From contig JARRNT010000030.1 of assembly GCA_037384645.1 (NCBI GenBank), positions 5,601-69,600 of the forward strand: a stretch of 64,000 nucleotides of DNA, in the 5' to 3' direction. Below the pieces are notes generated by a model. That model searched no databases. It was not told the DNA's origin and saw only the letters and a program-made list of their open reading frames with translations. The position numbers were made by a program, and so were the translations under genes. Below, piece after piece: positions 9,650 to 18,737 of this stretch. Each line of letters begins with the position of its first letter. Position 1 is the stretch's first letter. Source of the stretch: RI-92 sp037384645. Its GTDB lineage: Bacteria > Pseudomonadota > Gammaproteobacteria > UBA6429 > Thiohalophilaceae.

Positions 9650-10116
9650 AAGGCGTATTGGAGAAAGGGTATGCCACGACCACGCTGGACGCCCTGATTA
9701 ACTGGGCGCGCACCGGTTCCATGTGGCCGATGACGTTTGGCCTGGCCTGTTGTGCCGTGGAAATGATGCATGCTGCGGCTGCCCGTTACGATATTGACCG
9801 CCTGGGCATGATATTTCGCCCCAGCCCGCGCCAGTCTGATGTCATGATTGTTGCCGGTACACTTATTAATAAGATGGCGCCGGCGCTGCGCAAGGTCTAT
9901 GACCAGATGGCTGAACCGCGCTGGGTCATTTCCATGGGTTCCTGTGCCAATGGTGGCGGCTATTATCACTATTCCTATTCGGTCGTGCGTGGCTGCGACC
10001 GCGTGGTACCGGTTGATGTCTATGTGCCTGGCTGTCCCCCGACGGCAGAGGCCCTGATATACGGCATTATCCAGTTACAGAACAAAATCCGGCGGACCAA
10101 CACCATTGCCCGCTAA
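9640..10116 (+). CDS. nuoB: NADH-quinone oxidoreductase subunit B
   Basis: 158 aa hydrophilic subunit carrying iron-sulfur cluster N2, which passes electrons to quinone. The four ligands are visible: the adjacent pair in GLACCAVEMM, the Cys in SMGSCANGG and the Cys in VPGCPPTAEA. ATG 9640 has AAAAGGA at 9625-9631; a longer in-frame reading starting within nuoA at 9619 is rejected because family members begin MGIEGVLEKG-like. Confidence 0.97.
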   Translation: MGIEGVLEKGYATTTLDALINWARTGSMWPMTFGLACCAVEMMHAAAARYDIDRLGMIFRPSPRQSDVMIVAGTLINKMAPALRKVYDQMAEPRWVISMGSCANGGGYYHYSYSVVRGCDRVVPVDVYVPGCPPTAEALIYGIIQLQNKIRRTNTIAR

Positions 10117-10141
10117 ATAATTAGAACAAAATTTCAATATC

Positions 10142-10759
10142 ATGTCTGATTACTATAACAAGCTTGCAAATCGCATTCAGGAGCGCTTCGGCGATCGCAT
10201 TACCGATGTGTCGCTGGCCCATGGCGAGCTGACCATCCTGATTGAGAAGGATTGCATCCTGCCGGTAACCGAAGCCCTGCGCGATGATGATGAGTTTGCT
10301 TTCGAACAGTGTATTGACGTCGTGGGCGTTGATTATCTTGAGTATGCGAACGGTGCCTGGGAAGGGCCGCGTTACGCAGTTGTCTATCACTTGCTGTCTG
10401 TGCGGCATAATCACCGGCTGCGAATCAAGGTCTTTATTGACGGTAATCCGCCGATCGTCGATTCGGTTGTTGGCATCTGGGCGGCTGCCAACTGGTATGA
10501 GCGCGAAGCCTTTGACCTCTTTGGTATCGTCTTCGAGGGGCATCCGGACCTGCGGCGCATCCTGACAGATTATGGCTTTGTCGGGCATCCCATGCGCAAG
10601 GATTTCCCCCAGATTGGAAATGTCGAAATGCGTTATGACCCGGAACAGAAACGCGTGATTTATCAGCCGGTGAGTATTGAACCGCGGGTGAATCAGCCGC
10701 GCGTGATCCGTGATGACCACCGGTATAGCGATGGTCTCCCCGAAGGAGAAGGGAACTAA
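10142..10759 (+). CDS. nuoC: NADH-quinone oxidoreductase subunit C
   Basis: 205 aa, the 30-kDa subunit of the peripheral arm with no cofactor. The signature WYEREAFDLFGIVFEGHPDL followed by RRILTDYGF is intact. It is a separate gene, not fused to nuoD as in E. coli. Its TAA shares a base with the nuoD ATG (TAATG), giving tight translational coupling. Confidence 0.97.
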   Translation: MSDYYNKLANRIQERFGDRITDVSLAHGELTILIEKDCILPVTEALRDDDEFAFEQCIDVVGVDYLEYANGAWEGPRYAVVYHLLSVRHNHRLRIKVFIDGNPPIVDSVVGIWAAANWYEREAFDLFGIVFEGHPDLRRILTDYGFVGHPMRKDFPQIGNVEMRYDPEQKRVIYQPVSIEPRVNQPRVIRDDHRYSDGLPEGEGN

Positions 10760-12012
10760 TGCCAGAAATCCGCAATTACACCCTGAACTTCGGACCCCAG
10801 CACCCGGCAGCACACGGTGTACTGCGCCTGGTCCTGGAAATGGACGGCGAGGTGATCGAGCGTGCCGATCCGCATGTTGGCTTGCTGCATCGGGCGACCG
10901 AAAAGCTGGCCGAAAGCAAACCGTATAACCAGAACATTGGTTACATGGATCGGCTCGATTACGTCTCCATGATGTGTAATGAGCACGCCTATGACCTGGC
11001 GATCGATAAACTGCTCGACGCCGAGCCTCCCCTGCGGGCACAGTATATCCGGGTGATGTTCGACGAGATTACCCGCCTGCTAAATCACCTGATGTGGCTG
11101 GGGACCCATGCCCTCGACATCGGGGCAATGACGGTCTTCCTGTACTGTTTCCGCGAACGGGAAGAATTGTTTGACATGTACGAAGCCGTCTCCGGCGCAC
11201 GCATGCATGCCACCTATTATCGTCCCGGTGGTGTTTATCGCGATCTGCCCGGCCAGATGCCGAAATACGACTATTCCAAGTACAAATCGAAAAAAGAAGT
11301 CGATGAGCTGAACCAGGCGCGTTCCGGCAGTCTGCTCGATTTTATTGAAGATTTCACCAATCGCTTCCCCAGACTGGTGGACGAATACGAAACCCTGCTC
11401 ACAGACAACCGCATCTGGAAACAGCGTACCGTGGGCATCGGCGTGGTTTCGCCGGAGCGTGCCCTGCAACTGGGTTTCACCGGACCGATGTTGCGTGGTT
11501 CCGGTATTGAATGGGACCTGCGTAAGAAACAACCCTATGAAGTTTATGACCAGCTGGAGTTTGATATACCGATTGGCGTCAATGGTGATTGCTATGATCG
11601 TTACCTGGTTCGCATTGAAGAAATGCGCCAGTCCAACCAGATCATCAGGCAGTGTATAGCTTGGTTGCGCGCCAACCCGGGACCGGTCATGCTGGAGAAC
11701 CACAAGCTCACGCCACCCCATCGCACCGACATGAAAGGTGACATGGAGTCCCTGATCCATCACTTTAAACTGTTTACCGAGGGTTACACCCTGCCGGCAG
11801 GTGATGTCTATGCGGCCATCGAACATCCAAAGGGTGAATTCGGGATTTATTTGATATCGGATGGGGCAAACAAACCTTATCGTATGAAAATCCGGCCGGC
11901 CGGCTTTGCCCACCTCGCGGCGATGAATGAAATGTCGCAGGGACATATGCTGGCCGACGTTGTGGCGATCATCGGTACCATGGATATCGTGTTTGGGGAG
12001 GTGGATCGATGA
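10759..12012 (+). CDS. nuoD: NADH-quinone oxidoreductase subunit D
   Basis: 417 aa 49-kDa subunit, which with NuoB forms the quinone-reduction site. The quinone-headgroup His is in GPQHPAAHGVLRL at the N-terminus, and the tail GTMDIVFGEVDR is the normal family end. HRATEKL and DYVSMMCNEHAY are also conserved. It overlaps nuoC by 1 base and nuoE by 4 (ATGA). Confidence 0.97.
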   Translation: MPEIRNYTLNFGPQHPAAHGVLRLVLEMDGEVIERADPHVGLLHRATEKLAESKPYNQNIGYMDRLDYVSMMCNEHAYDLAIDKLLDAEPPLRAQYIRVMFDEITRLLNHLMWLGTHALDIGAMTVFLYCFREREELFDMYEAVSGARMHATYYRPGGVYRDLPGQMPKYDYSKYKSKKEVDELNQARSGSLLDFIEDFTNRFPRLVDEYETLLTDNRIWKQRTVGIGVVSPERALQLGFTGPMLRGSGIEWDLRKKQPYEVYDQLEFDIPIGVNGDCYDRYLVRIEEMRQSNQIIRQCIAWLRANPGPVMLENHKLTPPHRTDMKGDMESLIHHFKLFTEGYTLPAGDVYAAIEHPKGEFGIYLISDGANKPYRMKIRPAGFAHLAAMNEMSQGHMLADVVAIIGTMDIVFGEVDR

Positions 12013-12524
12013 TATTTGCACAGCGCGAAAAAGATCGTAGCAAGCTCGAGCTTATCAGTGCCGATGCAAAAACCGAGATTGATCGCTGGATCGCCAAGTA
12101 TCCAGAAAATCAGAAACAATCCGCAGTCATGGCGGCGCTCCGGATAGTTCAGGATCAGAATGACGGTTACCTGACAAACGATCTGATCGAGGCCGTGGCC
12201 GAATATCTTGATATGCAGCCAATCGCGGTCTACGAAGTCGCAAGCTTTTATTCCATGTACGAATTGAAGCCCGTCGGCAAACACAAGATTTGTGTCTGCA
12301 CCAATATCTCCTGCATGTTGTGTGGCTCAGATCAGATTGTGGAACACCTGCAGAATAAACTGGGTATCAAAATCGGTGAGACCAGTGCTGACGGTCGTTT
12401 TACCCTCAAGGAAGTCGAGTGTCTCGGTGCCTGCGTGAATGCGCCAATGCTGCAAATCGGTCACCATTATTATGAAAATCTGACACCGGAAAAACTGGAT
12501 CAGATTATCGATGGGCTGGATTGA
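12009..12524 (+). CDS. nuoE: NADH-quinone oxidoreductase subunit E
   Basis: 171 aa thioredoxin-fold subunit carrying the [2Fe-2S] cluster N1a. The ligands appear as CTNISCMLCG and VECLGACVNAP (C-x4-C and C-x3-C pattern). It is part of the NADH dehydrogenase module with NuoF and NuoG. It overlaps nuoD by 4 bases; the nuoF ATG follows its stop by 2 bases. Confidence 0.97.
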   Translation: MIFAQREKDRSKLELISADAKTEIDRWIAKYPENQKQSAVMAALRIVQDQNDGYLTNDLIEAVAEYLDMQPIAVYEVASFYSMYELKPVGKHKICVCTNISCMLCGSDQIVEHLQNKLGIKIGETSADGRFTLKEVECLGACVNAPMLQIGHHYYENLTPEKLDQIIDGLD

Positions 12525-12526
12525 AT

Positions 12527-13795
12527 ATGAGTGAGCAAGTCTGTTTCCGTACCCTGCAGTATGAGCAGCCCTGGACCCTGGAGAATTACCGCAAGGTCGG
12601 GGGTTACAGTGTGTGGCAACGTATCCTCAAGGAAAAGATCCCGCCGGAGAATATCATCGAAGAGATGAAGACATCGGCCTTGCGGGGTCGAGGCGGGGCC
12701 GGTTTCCCGACAGGCCTCAAGTGGAGTTTCATGCCACGTCAGGCCCCGGGCCAGAAATACATCGTCTGTAATTCTGATGAAGGGGAGCCGGGTACCTGCA
12801 AGGATCGGGATATTTTACGGTTTAATCCTCATCAGCTGATCGAGGGCATGGCCATTGCCGGTTATGTTATTGGGGCAACTGTTGGCTATAACTATATCCG
12901 CGGCGAATTCTGGGAGCCCTACGAGCGTTTCGAGCATGCCCTGGCGGAAGCCTATCAGGCCGGTCTGCTGGGTAAGGATATCCAGGGTAGCGGTATCGAC
13001 TTTGATTTGTATACCCACCTGGGCTCAGGTGCCTATATTTGCGGTGAAGAAACCGCACTGCTGGAATCCCTTGAAGGTAAAAAAGGCCAGCCACGCTTCA
13101 AGCCTCCATTCCCGGCCGGTTTTGGATTATACGGTCGGCCCACGACGATTAATAATACCGAGAGCCTGGCTTCCGTGCCGGTCATCCTGGAGAAAGGCGG
13201 GCAATGGTTCCTGGAGCAGGGCCGACCCAACAACGGCGGTACCAAGATCTTCTGTGTCTCCGGGCACGTCAACAAACCGGGCAACTTTGAAGTTCCCCTC
13301 GGTACCCCGTTTAAAGACTTGCTGGAGATGGCGGGTGGTGTCAGGGATGGTCATCAGCTGAAAGCAGTTATCCCCGGTGGTTCGTCAGTGCCGGTATTGC
13401 CGGCCGAAATCGTTATGGACATGGATATGGATTACGATTCCATCGCCAAGGCCGGCAGCATGCTCGGTGCAGGTTCCGTGATCGTAATGGATGATTCCAC
13501 CTGTATGGTACGCGCACTTGCCCGCTTGTCACATTTTTATTACGAGGAATCCTGTGGCCAGTGTACGCCATGTCGTGAAGGCACGGGTTGGCTTGCACGG
13601 GTAGTGCATCGTATCGAGCATGGACAGGGCAAACCGGATGACCTGGCACTGCTGGATGATGTCGCCAGTCGTATCGGTGGGCGCACAATTTGTGCCTTAG
13701 GTGATGCGGCTGCCATGCCGGTACATAGTTTCCTAAAACACTTCCGCCATGAGTTCGAATATCACATCGAACATGGCAAATGCATGGTGGCCTGA
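12527..13795 (+). CDS. nuoF: NADH-quinone oxidoreductase subunit F
   Basis: 422 aa NADH-binding subunit with FMN and [4Fe-4S] cluster N3. Visible motifs are the FMN/NADH glycine loop LRGRGGAGFPTGLKW, NSDEGEPGTCKDR, the GEETALLESLEGKKGQPR loop, and the cluster ligands ESCGQCTPCREG plus a distal Cys in GRTICALGD. I prefer ATG 12527 over TTG 12521, which lies inside the nuoE stop region. Confidence 0.97.
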   Translation: MSEQVCFRTLQYEQPWTLENYRKVGGYSVWQRILKEKIPPENIIEEMKTSALRGRGGAGFPTGLKWSFMPRQAPGQKYIVCNSDEGEPGTCKDRDILRFNPHQLIEGMAIAGYVIGATVGYNYIRGEFWEPYERFEHALAEAYQAGLLGKDIQGSGIDFDLYTHLGSGAYICGEETALLESLEGKKGQPRFKPPFPAGFGLYGRPTTINNTESLASVPVILEKGGQWFLEQGRPNNGGTKIFCVSGHVNKPGNFEVPLGTPFKDLLEMAGGVRDGHQLKAVIPGGSSVPVLPAEIVMDMDMDYDSIAKAGSMLGAGSVIVMDDSTCMVRALARLSHFYYEESCGQCTPCREGTGWLARVVHRIEHGQGKPDDLALLDDVASRIGGRTICALGDAAAMPVHSFLKHFRHEFEYHIEHGKCMVA

Positions 13796-13812
13796 ACGAA
13801 AGTGCGCAGACG

Positions 13813-16185
13813 ATGAGTGATTTGTTGAACATCGAAATAAACGGCATACCCCTGCAGGTCAAGCCTGGCAAAATGGTGATCGAGGTTGCGGATGATGCCG
13901 GGATTGTTATTCCGCGATTTTGTTACCACAAAAAACTGTCGGTTGCCGCCAACTGTCGTATGTGCCTGGTCGACATAGAAAACGCTCGCAAACCAGTACC
14001 GGCCTGTGCCACGCCGGTGACCGATGGTATGAAGGTTTATACCAAGTCGGCCAAGGCCATTGATGCACAAAAGAGCATTATGGAATTTCTGCTGATCAAT
14101 CACCCGCTGGATTGTCCTATCTGTGATCAGGGCGGTGAGTGTGACCTGCAGGACATTGCCATGGGCTTCGGCAGGGATGATTCACGCTTTCACGAACAAA
14201 AACGCGTGGTCCGGGACAAATATATCGGTCCCCTGATTTCGACCGACATGACGCGCTGTATCCACTGTACCCGTTGTGTACGCTTCGGGAAGGAGATTGC
14301 CGGTATCATGGAACTCGGTGCACCCGGGCGTGGCGAACACATGGAAATCAATACTTACATGGAAAGCGCTGTGGGTTCAGAGATGTCCGGTAACGTGATC
14401 GACCTGTGCCCGGTAGGTGCACTGACCTCGCGTCCCTATCGTTACACCGGCCGCCCCTGGGAAAATGCTACTGTCGACGCCATTGCGGCCCACGATTGCG
14501 TTGGTTCGAATGTGCAGGTGCAGGTGAGACGAAATAAAGTCATGCGGGTTTTGCCGCGTGAAAATGAAGCGATCAATGAGCTATGGCTGTCAGACCGCGA
14601 TCGATTCAGTTATACCGGCTTGTATTCTGACGAGCGACTGACCCAACCCATGATTAAACAGGGTGATGAATGGAAGGTCGTGGAGTGGCAATCCGCACTG
14701 GAGTATGCCTGCGAAGGCCTGCAGCGCGTCAAACAGAATACCGGGGCTGAAACTATTGGCGCACTGGCTTCACCAGGCAGTACCACGGAAGAATTCTATT
14801 TGCTGCAGAAGCTGATGCGAGGACTGGGCAGCGGTAATATCGATCATCGGCTGCAGCAGATGGATTTCAGCGAGCAGGATAAGGCACCGATTTTCCCTTA
14901 CCTGGGACAGTCGCTGGCTGAACTGGAAAATCTGGATGCAGCCCTGTTGATTGGTTCCTATGTTCGCAAGGATCAGCCTATCATTGGCCATCGCTTGCGC
15001 AAGGCTGCCAGAAACGGTGCCCGTATCAGCGCAGTAAACAGCATAGATTACGATTTCAACTTCGCACTGGCGCAATCCATTGTCGTCAATCCACTTTCAA
15101 TCGTCAGTGAGCTGGCCGCCATTGTGAAGGCCCTGGCGCAAGCCACGGGCAAGGCTGTGCCTGACGAGATTGCCCGGGATATCGCTGATGTCGCGGTCAA
15201 TTCAACGCATCAGGCAATTGCCGATGATTTGAAACAGGATGGTCACAAGGCGGTGTTGATAGGCGTGCATGCCATGTCGAACCCGCAATTTGCAATATTG
15301 CGCTCACTGGCCAATGCCATCGCTGATATGTGCGGTGCCCGACTGGGTTATTTACCCGCGGGAGCCAACAGTGCCGGTGCCTGTCTCGCCGGTGCCTTGC
15401 CGCATCGTGGCCCGGCAGCCCAGCCGGTCAACCCGGGCAAACATGCCATGCAGATGATCAGTGAAGATATGCATGCCTTTATCCTGATGCATATCGAACC
15501 TGAATATGACTGTGTTAATCCCAGTGATGCCTTGAGTGCGGTAAATAACGCAGATTTTGTGATTTGCCTGACATCCTATGTGACGGACACCATGCGTCAG
15601 TATGCGGATGTTCTGCTGCCGGTATCGGCCTTTGCCGAGACGGCCGGCACTTATGTCAATGTTGAGGGGCGCTGGCAAAGTTTTTCTGCCTGTGTTGCGC
15701 CGTATGAACAATCGCGACCGGCATGGAAGGTGCTGCGGGTGATGGGGAATTTTCTGAAGGTCCCTGGTTTCGATTATGTGACCTCGGAAGAGGTACGGGA
15801 CGAACTGGATACCCTCAGTGGTGGCTTACGACCCGATGCACGTAGCGAAATCACACCGGTTAGCCTGTCATCGAGTTTACCAGAACTGACGCGTATCGGG
15901 CACCTGCCATTATATGCAGTGGATGCCCTTGTGCGTCGCGCTATGCCATTGCAGCAGACATCAGACAGCCTTACCGCCATGATCGCGGTCAACCAGGCAA
16001 CTGCTGACAAACTGGGCCTGAAGGGCAGCGATAGTGCAGTTGTTGTGCAGAACAATCAGCGCATCAACGTTCCTTTATATATAGTCGATGCAATTCCCGA
16101 TAATTGCGCCTTCATGCCGGCAGGTGTTCTTGGTACGAAGGATTTTGGTGGCAATTATGGTGCTGTTGAAGTGGATGCGGGGTAG
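13813..16185 (+). CDS. nuoG: NADH-quinone oxidoreductase subunit G
   Basis: 790 aa, molybdopterin-oxidoreductase-like subunit. N-terminal [2Fe-2S] ligands lie in RFCYHKKLSVAANCRMCLVD and a later Cys in KPVPACATP. Cluster N5 uses the His-Cys3 motif HPLDCPICDQGGEC, and a further [4Fe-4S] cluster uses CIHCTRCVRF with a distal Cys in DLCPVGAL. The extra C-x2-C-x3-C set for cluster N7 of E. coli NuoG is not seen; only one Cys is present at AAHDCVGSN. ATG 13813 lies 17 bp after the nuoF stop; an upstream ATG at 13780 inside nuoF would add 11 non-conserved residues. Confidence 0.95.
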   Translation: MSDLLNIEINGIPLQVKPGKMVIEVADDAGIVIPRFCYHKKLSVAANCRMCLVDIENARKPVPACATPVTDGMKVYTKSAKAIDAQKSIMEFLLINHPLDCPICDQGGECDLQDIAMGFGRDDSRFHEQKRVVRDKYIGPLISTDMTRCIHCTRCVRFGKEIAGIMELGAPGRGEHMEINTYMESAVGSEMSGNVIDLCPVGALTSRPYRYTGRPWENATVDAIAAHDCVGSNVQVQVRRNKVMRVLPRENEAINELWLSDRDRFSYTGLYSDERLTQPMIKQGDEWKVVEWQSALEYACEGLQRVKQNTGAETIGALASPGSTTEEFYLLQKLMRGLGSGNIDHRLQQMDFSEQDKAPIFPYLGQSLAELENLDAALLIGSYVRKDQPIIGHRLRKAARNGARISAVNSIDYDFNFALAQSIVVNPLSIVSELAAIVKALAQATGKAVPDEIARDIADVAVNSTHQAIADDLKQDGHKAVLIGVHAMSNPQFAILRSLANAIADMCGARLGYLPAGANSAGACLAGALPHRGPAAQPVNPGKHAMQMISEDMHAFILMHIEPEYDCVNPSDALSAVNNADFVICLTSYVTDTMRQYADVLLPVSAFAETAGTYVNVEGRWQSFSACVAPYEQSRPAWKVLRVMGNFLKVPGFDYVTSEEVRDELDTLSGGLRPDARSEITPVSLSSSLPELTRIGHLPLYAVDALVRRAMPLQQTSDSLTAMIAVNQATADKLGLKGSDSAVVVQNNQRINVPLYIVDAIPDNCAFMPAGVLGTKDFGGNYGAVEVDAG

Positions 16186-16190
16186 ATACG

Positions 16191-17279
16191 TTGGAATGGT
16201 TTAGCAAAGGCTGGGACTGGTCAGTCCATCTATACATGAGCATGATGCCGGTGTCCGGCATTCTGACGATTACGATTCCCCTGTTTATCTCCGTGGCTTA
16301 TACCACCTGGCTGGAGCGCAAGATTATCGGCGCCATGCAGGTCAGGGTAGGACCTTACAATGTGGGCTGGCGGGGATTGCTGCAGCCCTGGGCCGATATG
16401 TTCAAGCTGATCTTCAAGGAGATCATCATCCCCAGTGGCGCCAACAAGATCCTGTTTGTACTGGCACCTGTCATCACACTGGCATCGGCACTGGCAGCGT
16501 GGGCGGTAATACCCTTCGATCCGACCCGGGTGCTGTCCAATATCAATGCCGGTTTATTATACGTGCTGGCGGTGACCTCGGTTGGGGTTTACGGAGTGAT
16601 CATTGCCGGCTGGGCGTCAAACTCCAAATATGCCCTGCTCGGTGCCATGCGCTCGGCGGCACAAATCGTTGCCTATGAAATTGCCATGGGCTTCGCCCTG
16701 GTGGGGGTCCTGATGGCAGCCGGTAGCATGAACCTGGGCGATATTGTCCGGGCGCAGAACGGTCCCTGGGGCTTATTCAGCTGGTACTGGTTACCATTGC
16801 TGCCCCTGTTTGTTGTGTATTTTATTTCCGGTGTGGCGGAGACCAATCGCGCGCCATTCGACGTGGCAGAAGGCGAGTCCGAAATTGTGGCCGGGTTCCA
16901 TGTCGAATATTCGGGCATGACCTTTGCCGTATTTTTCCTGGCAGAATATGCCAACATGATTCTGATTTCTGCACTGGCCTCGATCATGTTTCTGGGAGGC
17001 TGGTTGTCACCATTTCTCGGTATCCATAATTTCCTGTGGCTGGGCATCGACCTGCAGCATCTGTTTGCCTGGGTGCCCGGTATGGTCTGGTTCTTCCTTA
17101 AGATTTTTGTCTTTTTGTTTTTCTATTTGTGGTTTCGCGCGACTTACCCGCGGTACCGTTATGACCAGATCATGCGTCTGGGCTGGAAGGTCTTTATCCC
17201 CGTTACGATTGTCTGGATCCTGGTTGTCGGTGGTATGGTCCTGGGCAAACTTTATCCCTGGTGGGCAGTGCAGGGCTAG
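16191..17279 (+). CDS. nuoH: NADH-quinone oxidoreductase subunit H
   Basis: 362 aa, eight predicted membrane helices, forms the quinone channel between the arms of complex I. Signatures are WLERKIIGAMQVRVGPYNVG at the start, and the acidic cytoplasmic loop AETNRAPFDVAEGESE followed by FHVEYSGM. The start is TTG 16191 with GGGGTAG upstream; the only nearby ATG is out of frame and the next in-frame Met would remove the first helix segment. Confidence 0.96.
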   Translation: MEWFSKGWDWSVHLYMSMMPVSGILTITIPLFISVAYTTWLERKIIGAMQVRVGPYNVGWRGLLQPWADMFKLIFKEIIIPSGANKILFVLAPVITLASALAAWAVIPFDPTRVLSNINAGLLYVLAVTSVGVYGVIIAGWASNSKYALLGAMRSAAQIVAYEIAMGFALVGVLMAAGSMNLGDIVRAQNGPWGLFSWYWLPLLPLFVVYFISGVAETNRAPFDVAEGESEIVAGFHVEYSGMTFAVFFLAEYANMILISALASIMFLGGWLSPFLGIHNFLWLGIDLQHLFAWVPGMVWFFLKIFVFLFFYLWFRATYPRYRYDQIMRLGWKVFIPVTIVWILVVGGMVLGKLYPWWAVQG

Positions 17280-17288
17280 GAGAAAATA

Positions 17289-17777
17289 ATGCAGGCATTG
17301 ACTCGCTTTTTTAAAAGTTTGTTGTTGATTGAGCTGATGAAAGGGTTGTCAGTTACCGGCAGATACCTGTTCGCGCGCAAAGTTACACTGTATTACCCGG
17401 AAGAGAAGGCGCCCATGTCGCCACGTTTCCGTGGTTTGCATGCGCTTCGCCGCTATCCTAATGGCGAGGAACGTTGTATTGCCTGCAAGTTGTGTGAAGT
17501 AGTATGTCCTGCGCTGGCTATTACCATTGAATCGGAGTTGCGCGAAGATGGTACCCGGCGTACGACCCGTTACGATATCGATCTGAGTAAATGCATATTC
17601 TGCGGCTTTTGCGAAGAGTCATGCCCGGTGGACTCCATTGTCGAAACGCATATCCATGAATATCACGGAGAAATTCGCAGCGACCTGTACATGACCAAGG
17701 ACAAGCTCCTGGCCGTGGGTGACAGGTACGAAAAAGAAATCGCGGCCCGTCGGGAACAGGACGCGGCATACCGCTAA
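17289..17777 (+). CDS. nuoI: NADH-quinone oxidoreductase subunit I
   Basis: 162 aa ferredoxin-like subunit with two [4Fe-4S] clusters (N6a and N6b). Motifs CIACKLCEVVCPA and CIFCGFCEESCPVD each give C-x2-C-x2-C-x3-C. The N-terminal amphipathic helix anchors it to the membrane arm. ATG 17289 follows AGGAGA. Confidence 0.97.
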   Translation: MQALTRFFKSLLLIELMKGLSVTGRYLFARKVTLYYPEEKAPMSPRFRGLHALRRYPNGEERCIACKLCEVVCPALAITIESELREDGTRRTTRYDIDLSKCIFCGFCEESCPVDSIVETHIHEYHGEIRSDLYMTKDKLLAVGDRYEKEIAARREQDAAYR

Positions 17778-17791
17778 ACAAGAAGAGAATT

Positions 17792-18409
17792 ATGACTGTC
17801 AAGATTCTGTTTTATCTGTTTGCCTTTTTGATGCTGGCCAGTGCCACGGCAGTGATTACTGTGCGAAATCCGGTACGCGCTGCACTGTTTCTGGTGCTGA
17901 CCTTTGTCTGTAGTGCGGTATTGTGGATGTTGATGCAGGCGGAATTCCTCGCGATAGCGCTGGTGCTGGTTTATGTTGGCGCGGTCATGGTGCTTTTCCT
18001 GTTCGTGGTCATGATGCTGGATATCAACATTGCCCGGCTCAAGGAAGGATTTATTCGCTACCTGCCTATCGGCATCGGAGTGGCCCTGTTATTCGCGGTT
18101 ATGTTGATCTGGTTGCTTCATCATACTTCCGCCGCTGATTATCAGACCCTGTTGCATAGTCTCTATCCGCCGCGGCCCAAGGGCCTGGCGTATAACAATA
18201 CGGCGGAGCTGGGCAGCATGTTATACACCGTCTATGTCTACCCCTTTGAGATTGCTGCGGTGATCCTGCTGGTGGCAATCGTGGCGGCAATTGCCCTGAC
18301 CTTGCGCCACCGTCCAAAGACCAAGTATCAGAACCCGGACAAGCAGGTTGCCGTGCAGCGTAAGGACCGGGTACGGCTGGTGAGTATGAAATCCGAAGAG
18401 AAAAAATAA
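17792..18409 (+). CDS. nuoJ: NADH-quinone oxidoreductase subunit J
   Basis: 205 aa, five membrane helices, core membrane-arm subunit. The conserved VYVGAVMVLFLFVVMML helix (TM3, with the flexible pi-bulge region) is clear, as is NPVRAALFLVLTFV. The C-terminal 35 residues are basic and cytoplasmic. ATG 17792 follows AAGAAGAGA, 14 bp after nuoI. Confidence 0.96.
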   Translation: MTVKILFYLFAFLMLASATAVITVRNPVRAALFLVLTFVCSAVLWMLMQAEFLAIALVLVYVGAVMVLFLFVVMMLDINIARLKEGFIRYLPIGIGVALLFAVMLIWLLHHTSAADYQTLLHSLYPPRPKGLAYNNTAELGSMLYTVYVYPFEIAAVILLVAIVAAIALTLRHRPKTKYQNPDKQVAVQRKDRVRLVSMKSEEKK

Positions 18410-18427
18410 TCGCGGAGCACTGAATAT

Positions 18428-18733
18428 ATGATTACCCTGACAGACGTTCTTAGCATCGCGGCTATTCTGTTTAGCCTGAGTGTCGCGGGCATCTTTCTTA
18501 ATCGCAAAAATCTGATCGTCCTGTTAATGGCCATCGAGTTGATGTTGCTGTCGGTAAATATCAACTTCATTGCGTTTTCGCAGTACCTGGGCAACATGGC
18601 AGGGCAGGTGTTTGTGTTCTTTATCCTGACTGTCGCAGCGGCGGAAGCAGCCATTGGTCTGGCGATCCTGGTGGTGTTATTCCGCAACAAGCGCAGCATC
18701 AACGTCGATGACCTCAACGAGATGAAAGGATAG
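18428..18733 (+). CDS. nuoK: NADH-quinone oxidoreductase subunit K
   Basis: 101 aa, three membrane helices. The two conserved membrane glutamates of the proton path are visible in LLMAIELMLLSVNINF and VAAAEAAIGLAI. Length and order are standard for the family. The nuoL start follows after 4 bases. Confidence 0.97.
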   Translation: MITLTDVLSIAAILFSLSVAGIFLNRKNLIVLLMAIELMLLSVNINFIAFSQYLGNMAGQVFVFFILTVAAAEAAIGLAILVVLFRNKRSINVDDLNEMKG

Positions 18734-18737
18734 GCGG

